A stretch of 64,000 nucleotides of DNA from Brachypodium distachyon (taxonomy: Eukaryota; Streptophyta; Magnoliopsida; Poales; Poaceae): positions 1,178,001 to 1,242,000 of the forward strand of contig NC_016134.3 of NCBI RefSeq assembly GCF_000005505.3, given 5' to 3'. A model generated the notes under the pieces. The model saw only the letters and a program-made list of their open reading frames with translations. It was not told the origin of the DNA and did not search any database. Both the position numbers and the translations under genes were made by a program. Shown here in pieces: positions 1 through 12,008 of the stretch (position 1 is its first letter; each line of letters opens with the position of its first letter).

Positions 1-874
1 TTGAAAGAATGCTTGTTGGAGATTATAATTTTTGTCATCTTTCTTTTGTCCCTCAACAGGATTTTATACCAAAGTACGGGATTGTTGAACATCCTGTTCT
101 GGGAGATTACAGTAATTTTTTGGTGCTTTCTGCCTTTCTGGTGAAGAAGGCACTACGCCCTTTTTCTTGGCTATCTGGAGGCAGAGAACCACCGTTGGTT
201 TCCTCTGCCTTGTGGAATACTGCCATGGAGCTTTCCTGAGGTCTCCAAGTGGACATGACAAATCAGTTCGCCATGGTTGAAGCTAGTGAAAATGGTTACT
301 TGCTGACAAGGTTAATACCAATGTCCTTTCTCATATCTGGATAGAATTGAAAAGTCTTGTACATGCCAAGACTACGATTATTACATTGACCGATTGAAGA
401 TATAGCTTACATTGTGGCTATTGGCCGGAGAAGAGTTAAACTAATTTAGCTGTAAAAGACAAACCGCAAAAGCCAGTAATGAAGTTTTTTCTCCATCTTC
501 TGAGGATTATGCTCTGTTTGCAAGCTTAATTACTGGGCCGATGCATTGGTTGTGTTTGAGGAACTTGGATGAAGTACGCACGTTTGCTATCAGTTGCATG
601 CATGGGCAGCAGTGTGAAAAAAAAAATAGCCTTCTCGCTAGCACAACAAAGGGATCCCCTCTCCTACGTCATGGGCCTCCCATGTCTTATGCGTTGCACA
701 GATGTACCAGTTTGGGCCTTTTATCTTTAATTGCTGCATTATACCAATATAATAACGTGGTTTGCTTCAGCAGGGAAAATTCACTGCCATGAAAAAGAAA
801 AAAATTAATCCTCATATTTGTGTTATTCTGTGATGCAAATTTGTGTTAAAAGACATGTATCTTTGGTTCTCCAG
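1..874 (+). other. Probable intron/exon mosaic upstream of the partial gene
   Basis: A strong acceptor (pyrimidine tract then CAG) lies just before position 60 and opens a frame reading DFIPKYGIVEHPVLGDY. Other open stretches occur near 247-311 (MTNQFAMVEASENGYLLT) and 480-575. I could not join them into one continuous frame without guessing. This is probably the internal part of the gene ending at 1278, but the exon structure is unresolved and some of it may be decayed. Confidence 0.25.
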
Positions 875-1278
875 GACGATGAATGGTTTTCATGGACCTG
901 TTCGTGTTGTTGCAGGTACACAAATGTATCATCATCACCTGTGGGGTACAAGTTTGTACGTACGTATGTAGCTTCTGTGAATTGTCCGGCCTCTGTGGTA
1001 TGTATGTGTTCATCTCTTAGCTTGTATTACTAGCCACAGTTATTTCCCTAATAACACTGCTTACATTTTGCATTAGCTACAGGAAAAAAGACGTTTAGCA
1101 TCTTGCTTTGCCAGGAGCCACGCATGCGCCAGTTTGGTCTTTTGGCTGGATATCCACTAGTGTAAGTGTGTTCTTCACTCGTTTGCTCGTTTAGTCCCAG
1201 CTGCTGCAGGTGGTGCGTGCCAAAGGCAAAGAACAGGAGCAGGTAAAGAAACCAAAGAAAAAGAGAGGTCCGCGTTGA
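875..1278 (+). CDS. C-terminal exons of an unrecognised protein (partial gene)
   Basis: Three small exons join in one frame: 875-915, 1083-1159 and 1210-1278, ending at TGA. Each has a plausible acceptor (CAG or ACAG) and GT donor. They encode a tail of about 62 residues that includes HGPVRVVAG, PRMRQFGLLAGYPL and a strongly basic end (VKKPKKKRGPR). The basic end could be a nuclear or nucleolar signal; that is inference. The last intron would be only 50 bp (1160-1209), which is very short for a plant. If it is retained, translation stops at TAA 1163. The upstream exons lie before 875 and outside the window. I do not recognise the family and assign no function. Confidence 0.45.
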
Positions 1279-2664
1279 TCTCATTCTTCAAAAGGAATTG
1301 GACAGCTCGTATTAACTCTTACACAAGTTAAGCTGCCTGAAAGTAATGAAACTAAAAAGGCGCTCCCAAGTCGACGCACCAAAATTTTGGCCAAGGATTG
1401 CCAATAATATGCACAGGAAGTGGGTGAAATGCTCTGGGCATAACGAAGGTTTAGTTTGGGCACAACGCAGTTAGATCCCCAAAGAGCCAAACAGGGCAAG
1501 AAAAGCTATGGCTCTGTTGGCACTGCGAGATGCAACGCAACCATTGTTTGGTACTATAAGAATTTTCTCTGATTTTGTAAACAAAGCAAAGCGATCAATA
1601 AATAAATTGCCATAACCAAAAACCGGAGCCTAATTCCCCTCTTTATTGGCTTCTCATGGAGGATGGAGCAGCCCGAGCAAAAATACGGACCGAAATTTTG
1701 CAACAATGTTGGATATAGGCCTTTTTTTTTAATCTCTTTCTGTACCGTTTGGTTGATCTGTTGGAAACGAAGAAGACCTGCAAGAGAGAATCTTCAGGAC
1801 GGGGGTCTGCCTTTATGGGCCCATTTGTGGACCAAAGATTACGTAAAGAGAAACCCTGGCCCGAACCCTTGGACGAGAGCAATGAACACCGAACAGTACT
1901 AGTACTCCTCTCAAAGGAGAGTCTACTACGAGTACATTTTCTGTTTGTAAATCCTACTGAGTTCATTTTCCTATTCCTGCATTTCCAGAATCATGCGTTT
2001 CAAAGATGCCAGTATATAGGTCTCCAAAACAGTAGGTAACACAAGAGTGTTGATACTACCTTCTCTCGTGTAGCATGGACTCCAGACTAATAATAATAAT
2101 CTCATTATAGCCAGATAGGCTTAGTGTAGAAACCTTTGTTTGCAACAAGTACTCTCTCCGCGTGCCACACAGTACATGTTACACCCACCATGAAAAGTCT
2201 TGAAATATATTGACCAGAGAGGGTTTATCTCTCTGTAAAAAAAGTCTTCTGAAATGCATCTTTAAACATAAACTTTTTAGTCCATAGCAACATATGGGTA
2301 CTGTGCCAGTTACAAAGTATATTTCATGATGGAGGCGAAACCATTGTTTACGATCATCGATTTGCTGTTGAAATAGTATATTTTTTATATCGATGAATGT
2401 TGTGTGCCTAAACCTGTAATAAAAGTGAATGCACTGCGATTCGTTGATATTATTTATCTTGGGCTGCATTGAAACATGAGATACTTTTTGAAGAACCAAA
2501 CAGTTTGGACAAAATTTCTATTCCAAACATGCATGGTTCCTTAGCCATTGTTATTTGGAATGAGGTATACAGTGCTGCTGCTGCTTAGAGCCTTAAGAGT
2601 AGTTACAAAATAAAGCAAATAAAGATCTTTTTGACAGTGTTAGCTAGAAGTGTTGTTGGTGTCA
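1279..2664. other. Gene-free stretch
   Basis: It holds the 3' flank of the first gene. Short open frames on both strands (for example 1643-1966 minus and 2179-2499 minus) show no recognisable motifs. No clear transposon ends were seen. Confidence 0.4.
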
Positions 2665-2769
2665 CCGGCTTTGTTGCTCGGTTGGAAGAGCATAGGGTGG
2701 CACGGGGTTCAAATAATTAAACGGGGAACTCCGTGCTCTCCTTAGGTCGGTTCGAATCCGGCAGGTCGG
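2665..2769 (+). pseudogene. Decayed tRNA-Tyr (GUA) gene with intron-like insert
   Basis: The 3' half, CCTTAGGTC-GGTTCGAATCC-GGCAGGTCGG, matches the 3' half of plant tRNA-Tyr almost exactly, with B box GGTTCGAATCC and a T stem that pairs. The 5' strand CCGGCTT still pairs with the 3' acceptor AGGTCGG through G-T wobbles, and an A-box-like GCTCGGTTGGAAGAGC remains. Plant tRNA-Tyr genes normally carry a short intron after the anticodon. Here the anticodon arm is scrambled, no GTA anticodon is in place, two extra bases precede the D stem, and the middle is expanded with a repeated CGGGG...CGGGG. It is most likely non-functional as a tRNA, although the internal Pol III boxes are partly intact. Confidence 0.6.
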
Positions 2770-3894
2770 CAAATTTAACCTCTTTGTTGTTGCTTCGCTG
2801 TTAATACTGTTTATTTAGCTGGATTATGGACACGATTTAACTATGGTACTATTGTTTAAACTCAAATGTACATCGAGGAGGGTTTGTTACCGATGACCTG
2901 CTTAGCATGCAATGCAAGAAGGTAGAGACCCTATTGGAATTCCTGTCTTCTACATGTAAAATAGAGACAGCCTACAAGGTGCTTATAGTAGTGTCGTTTT
3001 GCACTGTGGGGATTATTGAATATTTGAATGTAACTGCTGTAATTTAAAAGGCGGGATGCGTCTGAGGGCATGTTTTATGATCCGATAATCTCTTTTTTCT
3101 TGGCTGCGCTAGCTGCTCCCTCTGTTTGTAAATACAAGATTTTTTTGGATTTGTCTATTAAAGTTTGGTCTAGATATAGAAAATTTTACCAACATTTGTA
3201 GATTTAAATTAGTTTTGTTAAATCCATCGTGGCATGTATCTTCATACTCCAATACATTTTTCTATACTTTTTATCAAATTTGTACCAGAAGTTTTTTTTA
3301 AATTAAATTTGTAGAAGTTTAACTTAGGACAAACTAGAACATCTTATTACAGTCCTTCCGTTCCAAAATAAGTAACGTGAATTTGTGTAGACTATTATAC
3401 AAATCCACGTCACTTCTTATTTTCGGACGAAGAGAGTATTAAAAACGGGGTGACTACGTACGTAGACGATTGTACATATGACCCCGGCTTTCTCTATCAT
3501 TATACTCCTGCACTAGCAGTAGTATTATGTATTTTAGGTGCCCTCATTTGGAACAAATGCGACGTACGAATAAATATGATAAAAAAACATGAACAATGGA
3601 AATAAAAAAATTAGAATAAAGAACTTTGAAAAAAAACACAGAGCGGCTTAATTAGCAGGCCTTTCTTCCCATGGCCCAAGGCTGGATACAAGTGTTGTCC
3701 CTCTCATACACACCTTTTTTTTTACGACCACGAGATATAATGGATCTGGAGTTTGAATAAAATTGGAGTACAAATGCTTCTTTAAAATAAAATAAAAAAT
3801 CCATAGCCGCGTGCTGGTCAGCTAATAACTAACTAACTAACCATCCTGATTCCACTCAAACAAACTCCTCCCGATTCGATCCTACACTCCCTCC
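2770..3894. other. Intergenic region upstream of the transporter
   Basis: AT-rich DNA with one complete small MITE (listed separately) and a lone Stowaway-like end near 3115 (CTCCCTCTGTTTGTAAATAC). No coding frame was recognised. Confidence 0.5.
3348..3438. mobile_element. Stowaway-type MITE
   Basis: About 91 bp with TA at both ends. The 5' end, CAGTCCTTCCGTTCCAAAAT, is the imperfect reverse complement of the 3' end, ATTTTCGGACGAAGAGAG, and the arms continue through ACGTGAATTTGTG / CAAATCCACGT. There is no coding capacity. It belongs to the Tc1/mariner-derived Stowaway class. Confidence 0.7.
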
Positions 3895-3903
3895 GCATAT
3901 AAC
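3895..3903 (+). promoter_or_regulatory. TATA-like element of the amino acid transporter gene
   Basis: GCATATAAC lies about 90 bp before the ATG at 3988 and is followed by a C-rich leader typical of grass 5' UTRs. Confidence 0.4.
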
Positions 3904-3987
3904 CACAAACCCCATCCCAAGATCAAGATTCCCCTCTGCTACTTCCCAGATCCCCTCCCTCCCGTACGTCGATCTTCAGAGGCATCA

Positions 3988-6061
3988 ATGGCGTCCGGCG
4001 GCGGCGGCGGGTGCTGCGGCGGGGGCGTGTTCCCGGAGCCGTCGTTCGCGAGCTGGGCGGCGTACGGGCGGGCGCTGACGGAGACGGGCCCGCGGCTGCG
4101 GGACCGGCTGACGGCGCGGTCGGCGGCGGAGACGGAGACGGACGCCGTGCGGGGCCGGAGCGGCGCCGAGATGCGCCGCGAGCTCAACTGGTGGGACCTC
4201 GCCTGGTTCGGCGTCGGCGCCGTCATCGGCGCCGGCATCTTCGTGCTTACGGGCCAGGAGGCCAAGGAGGCGGCGGGCCCCGCCGTCGTCCTCTCCTACG
4301 CTGTGTCCGGCGTGTCCGCCATGCTCTCCGTGTTCTGCTACACCGAGTTCGCCATCGAGATCCCCGTCGCTGGTATGTATTACATGATCGCGCGACCATG
4401 CATGCAATTCCTCGTCTTTCTTTTTTTTTTTAATTGTGATTATGATTACAAATTGTTGTTCTTCGTTCTTTGTTAAATCAAGATCATATAATGCGGCAGT
4501 TTGTTCCCTGCGAGAGAGATTTTTCAGCAAGCTGTTGATTTCGATCTTGTTGTGACCAATGAATTTTAGACTCGGTCAATCAATTCGTTTTTTTACAAGT
4601 TATTATAAATACGGTAACTTTTTTTTTCAATAATTTTTGTATGCATGCCTGATGACGAATTTTTTGTATGGTGCATGAACAGGTGGGTCGTTTGCGTACC
4701 TGCGTGTGGAGCTGGGCGACTTCATGGCCTTCATCGCCGCCGGCAACATCCTCCTCGAGTACTGCATCGGCGGCGCGGCGGTGGCGCGGTCGTGGACGTC
4801 CTACTTCGCGACGCTGCTCAACCACCGCCCCGACGACTTCCGCATCCACGCCTCGGGCCTCGCCGAGGACTACTCCCGCCTCGACCCCATCGCCGTCGTC
4901 GTCATCGCCATAATCTGCGTCCTCGCCGTGGTCAGCACCAAGGGGTCCTCCCGCTTCAACTACATCCTCTCCATCGTCCACTTCGGCGTCATCCTCTTCA
5001 TCATCATCGCCGGCCTCACCAAGGCCCACGCCTCCAACCTCACGGATAACTTCGCCCCCTTCGGCGCGAGAGGGATCTTCGCCGCCTCGGCGGTGCTCTT
5101 CTTCGCCTACATTGGGTTCGACGCTGTGAGCACTCTGGCGGAGGAGACCAAGAACCCGGCCAAGGACATCCCCATTGGCCTCGTGAGCGCCATGACGGTG
5201 ACCACGGTCACCTACTGCGTGCTCGCGCTCACGCTCTGCGCCATGCGGCCCTACGCGTTGATCGACGCGGACGCTCCGTTCTCCGTCGCGTTCCAAGACG
5301 TGGGCATGGGCTGGGCCAAGTACATTGTGGCCTTCGGGGCCCTAAAGGGGATGACCACGGTGCTGCTCGTGGGCGCTGTGGGCCAGGCCAGATACCTGAC
5401 CCATATCGCCAGGTCACACATGGCCCCGCCGTGCCTGGCCCAGGTGTCCCCCAAGTTTGGGACACCGGTGCGGGCCACGGTGGCCATGATGGCCGCCACG
5501 GCATGCATCGCCTTCTTCACCGACCTGCCCATCCTCTCCAACCTCCTCTCCATCTCCACCCTTTTCATCTTCATGCTCGTCGCCGTCGCCCTCCTCGTAC
5601 GCCGCTACTACGTGTCCGGCGAGACCTCCGCCGCCGACCGCAACAAGCTCGCCGCGTCCATCGCCGTCATCATCGCGTCGTCCGTCGCGACGGCGGCGTG
5701 CTGGGGGATCGACGTCGGCGGGTGGAAGGTGTACGCGGGCACGGTGCCGGCGTGGGCCGCTGCGACGGCGTGCCTGCAGTGGGCGGTGCCCAAGGCGAGG
5801 ACGCCGCAGAAGTGGGGCGTGCCGCTGGTGCCGTGGCTGCCGGCTGCCAGCATCTTCATCAACATCTTCCTGCTGGGTTCCATCGACGGCAAGTCCTTCA
5901 TGAGGTTCGGGATCTGGACGGCGGCGCTATTGGCTTACTACTTCTTCGTCGGGCTCCACGCGTCGTACGACACGGCCAAGGCGCTCGCCGCCGAGGCCGA
6001 AGCTGCCAAGGTGGAAGAAGGCGGGCGCAAGCCGCCGGCGGTTCTGGACGCTGGCAACTAG
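3988..6061 (+). CDS. Cationic amino acid transporter (APC superfamily, CAT family)
   Basis: Two exons, 3988-4372 and 4683-6061, join as GTCGCTG|GT...ACAG|GTGGG to give about 587 residues, normal for plant CATs. CAT proteins are multi-pass carriers (about 14 membrane segments) that move arginine, lysine and related amino acids across the plasma or vacuolar membrane. Seen here: a hydrophilic N-terminus, then LNWWDLAWFGVGAVIGAGIF, the APC signature around TM1, repeated hydrophobic segments, FFAYIGFDAVSTLAEETKNP (the conserved CAT loop) and RDIP-like KDIPIG. The C-terminus (PLVPWLPAASIFINIFLLGS) matches the AA_permease_C domain. The ATG at 3988 is the first in the frame and sits in a GC-rich exon. 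The 5' arrangement most resembles the CAT1/CAT5/CAT8 clade of Arabidopsis; the exact orthologue is not assigned. No defects were seen. Confidence 0.93.
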
Positions 6062-7085
6062 AGCCAAGATTTCATTAGAGGCAGTACCTAGTGTAGTTTA
6101 CATATGAATTGATTCTGTTTAGTGTTAGATTAGTCAGTGATAGAGAACGGATCGATCGAACTAGGACCAGTACCCATGTCATTTTGTTAGCTTAATAAGA
6201 ACGAGATATATACAATGTGTGGCATTTCCCTACTCATGAGTATAAAGAGCTTCTAGTCTTGTACTCGTTTGTTTGACTGTACTCTGTACATCATGGTTTG
6301 CTGGGATGATTTTGCCTACTTTAATTTTGTTCTTTATCCGACCATTTTTTTCTTAGGTAAATTGCCCGATTTAACGTGTATGATACTTTAATTTGCATCG
6401 TGGTTTGCCCGGTTTTGTTTTGTTACGGCAGGGAAATATTTACTACTTCCTGCGACCGGTATTATTTGTCTTAAATTTGCCCAAATACGGATGTATCTAT
6501 GTGTAAAAAACGTCTAGATGCATGTAATATTTCGACAAGTAATTCCGGCCGGAGGGAGCAGTACTTCTTTACTGTACTTCATCTGCCCATCTGCCAAAGT
6601 GTTCATTCTAAAACCAGTTTTATTACAGTACTTAAATTGGGCAAGTGCTAAGATTTTTTATATTTTGTACAGTACTTAAATTAAAATTCTTCTACACTAC
6701 TCAATATGAATGATTATTAAAAACATTATCATATTTTTAGATAATGCATGATGGATGTACAACGATGGTATTATAGTTTCTGAGATGGCACTAGGAAACG
6801 CATTTTTTTTAAGGAAAGGAAACTCGAATAAAAAAGAAAACGACCAAGAGCAAAGTGCCGTATCCAGAAAAGGGCCACCTAAAGAAAACAAGCCTACAAT
6901 GCAATAAGCCCAGAGCATAGTCCAGGCCCATCAGTGGCGCTTCTAAAAGCCCACGAAGTCCACGAAGCGGGTGCTAAATGGGTTTGTCGAGATTCTCCGG
7001 CTCAAAACCCCGCGGCAGAAAAGGATCCTAAAACCCTAGCTCAGCCCGGCTCCTTCCTTCTCCTGCCCCCACCGCCCACCCACCA
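6062..7085. other. 3' UTR of the transporter and intergenic spacer
   Basis: AT-rich. The first ~200 bp are the likely 3' UTR, with AATAAG-type sequence near 6195. A Stowaway MITE follows, then the leader of the RRP9 gene. ACCCTAG, a telo-box-like motif common in ribosome-biogenesis promoters, occurs at about 7034. Confidence 0.5.
6441..6563. mobile_element. Stowaway-type MITE
   Basis: TA-flanked element of about 120 bp. Ends are CTACTTCCTGCGACCGG and CCGGCCGGAGGGAGCAG, with the shared inner arm TGTCTTAAATTTGCCCAAAT near the 5' side. Confidence 0.7.
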
Positions 7086-10000
7086 ATGGCGCCGCGCGGT
7101 AACCGCAGCAGCAAGAAGCCTCCGCCGCCGCGGACGCGGGGCAAGGGCAAGCGGCCCTCCTCCGCCGCCGGAGACGACCCCTTCTTCGAGGCGGAGCCCA
7201 AGCGCCGCCGCGGCCGCTTGGACGAGGACATCGAGAGCGGGGAGAGCGACGACGACGGCCTCGCGCTGGGCGGCGCTGTCGTTGGAGGGGACGATGAGGA
7301 TGAGGGGGAGAAGGAAGTGGAGGAGACGGCCGGGGAGAAGAAGATGCGGCTCACCAAGGAGTACCTGGAGAAGATCGCCGACGCGGTGAAGCGGCGCAAG
7401 GAGGAAGATGAAGTTGATGACGACGATGACGAAGATGATGATGATGAGGAGGGGGAGGATGCGGTCGGTGGGAGGCGCGTCGCCAAGGTCCTACGGAAGA
7501 AGCAGCTCCAGGAGAGCGGCAGGCAGCGCTTGTGCCTCGCCGCGAGGTGAGCGAGCAATTCTCTGCGGTTTTGAAGATTTCGCCGTTCTGTTTTGATGCT
7601 AAAGGCGTCTCCTTTCAGTTTCCTGGTTTGAATCAAAATGATGGAGTAATATTTTACCTGGTGTATGTGACAAGGCATTACAATTGAATTTGCAGGGTGT
7701 TGTCGCCGGGCCAGGAGGATGGATTCGAATTTATAGCGAAGCACCGGCACCCAGTGACTGCGGTTGCTTTGTCCAAGGATAGTGACAAGGGGTTTTCGGC
7801 GTCGAAAGATGGAGTTATCCTCCATTGGGACGTGGAGACCGGCAAAAGCGACAAGTATTTGTGGCCAAGTGAAAAAGTGTTAGTTTCACACCATGCTAAA
7901 GCTCCCCTGTCCAAAAAGAGAAGCCAGCATGTGCTTGCGCTGGCTGTAAGTTCGGATGGGCGGTACTTGGCAACCGGCGGCTTGGACAGGCATATCCATT
8001 TGTGGGATGTTCGGTCACGGGAGCACATACAGGTGTGGTACTCCTTATCAATGATCTAAGAGCTAAAATAGTTTTCAAGGAAAATTTGCAAAACTAGACT
8101 GACTGTTGTAAAATTGTCTGAAGGAATGACCAACTTACATTATGTCCATGTATGTTCATGTTGTATATCGGAGTCATACTGGTTTAACCAAAATGTCAAT
8201 AGAGGGAAACCAATTTTATTCTGGTTTTGATCTCTTCGTCTTCATCAACATCTTCATTGTATTTAAAGGTGAAGTCCAAGTGCAAACTAACAAGGGATAA
8301 CCTTCTTAATATATCCCTAAATGTTGCATTGGCATTTTGATCTTGCTTGGTCTAGTTGCCGCCAAGGTTGTTCAGGCAAAGTATTATCCCCTGATGTCAA
8401 GCTCATTACTAACAGAATATCCAAGGTTTCTTTTGCCAATTCACCGGGAACTTGAGTTCCGCCATTCTGCCTACCACTGTAGGCTGTTTGCTGGTGATCC
8501 AAAAGTTTTTAATTCAGACTAGATATTCTGTTTTCTAGAGTCAATGTATATAGCTTACTTTTGCCTTGTAATATTCTGCCACTCTGTATTGATCAAACTT
8601 CAAATACCTATTGTTCATTGGTTTGCTACTAGTTGTCTTTCCATCTTTTGGGTGCTTCTTTATGTTGAGTTTTGGCCCCTATGCATTCATGATCTTTCTG
8701 GATCCACTGTATATCTGTGACAGCTTTCTGAAACAGATAGATGCTAGCACTATTGGTTCCCTCATAAGCCATAGCTAATTTTTCTACCATTGGTGATATA
8801 AACTGTTTCCCTAAATTGGACCGTTTAATTTAGTGTTGCCTTTTATTCTGCAGGCATTTAGTGGCCATAGAGGGCCAGTCTCATGTCTTGCTTTTGGGCT
8901 AGACTCTTCAGAGCTATTCTCTGGTTCTTATGATCGTTCAATAATGCAATGGAATGCTGAAGATCGAACATACATGCACTGCCTATATGGTCATCAAGCT
9001 GAAATATTGACAACGGATGCACTCAGCAAAGATAGACTTCTGACTGTAGCACGGGATAGAACAATGCATCTTTGGAAGGTAATGTGGCCATTAGCCAATA
9101 AACTAGCTTTGTTTAGTTTGCTTTAGCTTCTGCGCTTAAAACCTTTGTACCTTTCTGGCATGAGAAAGAAGCAGCTGGCTCCAAATTTCATGCAAAATCA
9201 TGCTGTTGATTGAGAACAAACAAGAAGGAAAATTTATTAGTTGCTATATCTGATCTATATTTGAATACTATGATCAGCCTGCTGTACATATGTAGCTGTG
9301 TTCAATGGATCCTAATAAGACTATATGGAAATGTTCAAACAACATGTGGACCTGAAATGACCATTTCATCTTGTATATAGCCAGTGAGGGATGCTTTAAT
9401 TCTGGAACAGATATGCCCTTTCTCTGTTAAGAAATATACAAGTGAAATGTTGTAATGTCAGAACTTACTTTTTTCATCAAATAAACTTCCTTGTCTGGGC
9501 AGATACCAGAGGAGTCACAGCTGGTCTTTCGTGCACCTGCTGTGTCATTGGAGTCCTGCTGCTTTATCGATGACAAGGAATATTTGTCTGGGTCAGATGA
9601 TGGAAGCCTTGAGCTTTGGAGTGTAATGAGAAAGAAGCCTACTCACATAATAAAAAATGCACATCCAGCATTAACTTCTAGTTCACCTGACGGTGCTGAT
9701 GAGAAGTTACCCAAAGGTAACTTATTATTACTATTTGTTTAGTTCCTTATACTGATTGGAATGTTTATCACCGTTTGCCTTTTGACTATGTGTTGTTAGT
9801 TTGTTACTTGTGGTGATGCACTGAGAACATCACAATCTGTCCTTATGTTCCTGCATGTCACCTCTTGCGTATAACTTAGATTACGTAATGTTCTATTCTT
9901 CACGCCACTATGCAGAAAATGGAGCTTGTAAATCTGAAGGCTTTTCATCAGCTCATTCATGGGTTAGTGCTGTTGCGGCAAGAAAAAATTCTGATCTGGC

Positions 10001-10641
10001 TGCATCAGGAGCAGCAAATGGTGTTGTCCGCCTTTGGACTATTCAACCTGATTCAAAAGGGATGAAGCCATTATTCGACTTAGCATTGGTATACATTATT
10101 ACTAATTTACCCTATAAAGTTTAACTAATGCTTGTCACCTAATCTTCTCCTTGTGACCATGCCACAACTCTAAACTGTAATTTGTCATGTACAGGATGGC
10201 TTTATCAATTCTCTTGCAATCGCAAAATCGGGACGTTTCATTGTAGCTGGAGTTGGCCGAGTAAGAGCTTTTCCTGTTTTAACGCTGAATAAATTTGCCT
10301 GTGTGCATTGTCTGATGCAGAGACCTTGCTTCCATTATGAAAATTCTGTAGAGATGCAAACAAGAATTTTGCCAGATCATTTGTGTAGTGCCACCATTAG
10401 CTCCTCCAGTATAATCACTAATGTCAGTTTTGCTTATGTTTGTTGCCCTAAAGAAATTTCATGTTGCAGAACTAAACTAAGTAATATAAATTATCCATTG
10501 TCTTCTTATCTTCACCAGCATGAACTGATATGTCCATCTTCCCAGGAACCTCGTCTTGGGAGATGGGGTCGTGTCCAGACAGCCAAAAATGGAGTTGCAA
10601 TTCACCGTCTCAGTCTAAAAGATGACACTGAGGATTTGTAG
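7086..10641 (+). CDS. RRP9: U3 snoRNP WD40 protein RRP9 (U3-55K, YAO)
   Basis: Seven exons: 7086-7546, 7696-8032, 8854-9078, 9503-9716, 9916-10088, 10195-10260 and 10546-10641, all with GT-AG borders and a continuous frame, give about 523 residues. RRP9 binds the box B/C part of U3 snoRNA and works in the SSU processome in the nucleolus, needed for 18S rRNA maturation. The Arabidopsis homologue YAOZHE is essential for embryo development. Seen here: a basic N-terminus, DDPFFE and [12 protein letters not shown] (hallmarks of the family), an acidic Asp/Glu run at residues ~114-135, then seven WD40 blades ending in LHWD, HLWD, MQWN, HLWK, LELWS, RLWT and GRWGR. Blade six is [19 protein letters not shown]. 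The short C-terminus [10 protein letters not shown]...NGVAIHRL is conserved. The ATG at 7086 follows a leader with the telo-box-like ACCCTAG. The acidic repeat is the only variable-looking part. Confidence 0.92.
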
Positions 10642-11175
10642 GTAGATAGTCGGCGCATTGAGAAACCCCGCGGCTTGTTCATACACTGCCAAGATGAGAA
10701 AGATTGTACCAACACCATAAGTGTCACACATGCAGCTGAAATATCCAGGAGTACTACAATTCTATGATGCACCAGCTTACCATTCCGGTCACTGGTCAGC
10801 CATGGCCCAACCATTGAAGCACTGATGAAAAGGCATCGGATAGTTTGATCTAGCATGATCCCGAGCAGTCATTTTCTGGGGAATGTGATGCCCTATTTTT
10901 TTTCTTAATTTTCATGAAAAGGGCAGGTGCAGTGTTTTTTTCTTCTTAACTCTTGTTGCGTCCTGTCTGAAATCACTGACACGGACAAATGCTGAATCCC
11001 TGAGGCAGCCTTTTGCAGGAGAAATTTTTTGTGGTGTTATTGGGTAGACGTTCTCTGTAATATCAAGTTTTGTGGCTGATAGTGATCTTTGATCAAACGG
11101 AAATTTAAATTATTTTCCCTTTGGGAATATATGGGGGACGTCGCAATCACGTCAGATGTGTGTGGGTTTGAAATA

Positions 11176-11291
11176 TACTCCCTCCTCTCATATTAAGTGA
11201 CTCAAATTTGTCCAAATATAAATGTATCTGTATCTAAAAAACGTATAGATACATATAATATTTCGGCACTTAATACGGGACGCAGGGAGTA
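11176..11291. mobile_element. Stowaway-type MITE
   Basis: TA-flanked, ~116 bp. Starts CTCCCTCCTCTCATATTAAG and ends CTTAATACGGGACGCAGGGAG. The inner arm CAAATTTGTCCAAATATAAA is the family-typical sequence also seen at 11553, 12570 and 14905. Confidence 0.75.
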
Positions 11292-11552
11292 TGAATTGTT
11301 AGGTTGGTGTGTAATCAAGTATTCCATGGAACGATTCTAGAACCTTAAGCCCATCCATCAGATGAACGAGTTTGGTTTTACAATAGGGATTGTCTGTTTG
11401 CGGAACCAAATGGTTTCCTGAAAATAAAGAACAAGTGTTTCCCAAGGATTAACAAGTGTTTCCAAGCGGCCATCTGAACCGTGTAAGCACTATAGATTTT
11501 TCATGTTGCCGAGTTGAAATATTCCTCTGATGGCCTGACATTCATTACAAAG

Positions 11553-11672
11553 TACTCCCTCCGATCCTAAATTGTTGTCGAAATATTACATGTATCTAGA
11601 TTTTTTTTAAATTAGATACATTCATATTTGGACAAATTTGAGTCAAGAATTTAAGATCAGAGGAAATAGTTA
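11553..11672. mobile_element. Stowaway-type MITE
   Basis: TA-flanked, ~120 bp. CTCCCTCCGATCCTAAATTG at the left and TTAAGATCAGAGGAAATAG at the right. Same family as the copy at 11176 but in the opposite orientation. Confidence 0.7.
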
Positions 11673-12008
11673 AAAAAATAAATACAAGTGTACCTCAAAA
11701 GTTGCAGTGATGCATCACATTTGTTCACACTAAACAATACATTCATACTCGATACATATATGAAACCATTGGAAACCTCAAGGTACAAGGACTTGTACTG
11801 TTCTACATCAAAGGAGCAGCTTAGGGAAGCCAAATTTGCCACCTAGATCTCATTTGGCACTGTAAATTCTAATTTTTCCACAATGTAGATGAAGCCAAAT
11901 CTACATGCAAGTAGGACCCACCAATGAATAAACTACTCTCGGCTCTCCACCGTACTTCTTCACTATCTCTCCCAAGTCTCAACTGCACAACTCACACCAT
12001 AGAAATCG

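Noticed and set aside
1643..1966. Minus-strand frame of 107 codons
   Set aside because: No recognisable domain, and an overlapping frame of similar length on the other strand suggests chance.
2665..2769. Functional tRNA gene
   Set aside because: The anticodon arm is not intact, no Tyr GTA anticodon is placed, and two extra bases break the D-arm spacing.
4580..5296. Minus-strand Gly/Asp-rich frame over the transporter
   Set aside because: Antisense reading of the GC-rich transporter exon; no motif or start context.
7028..7825. Long minus-strand Ser-rich frame
   Set aside because: It is the antisense shadow of the acidic RRP9 exon and the adjoining intron and exon 2.
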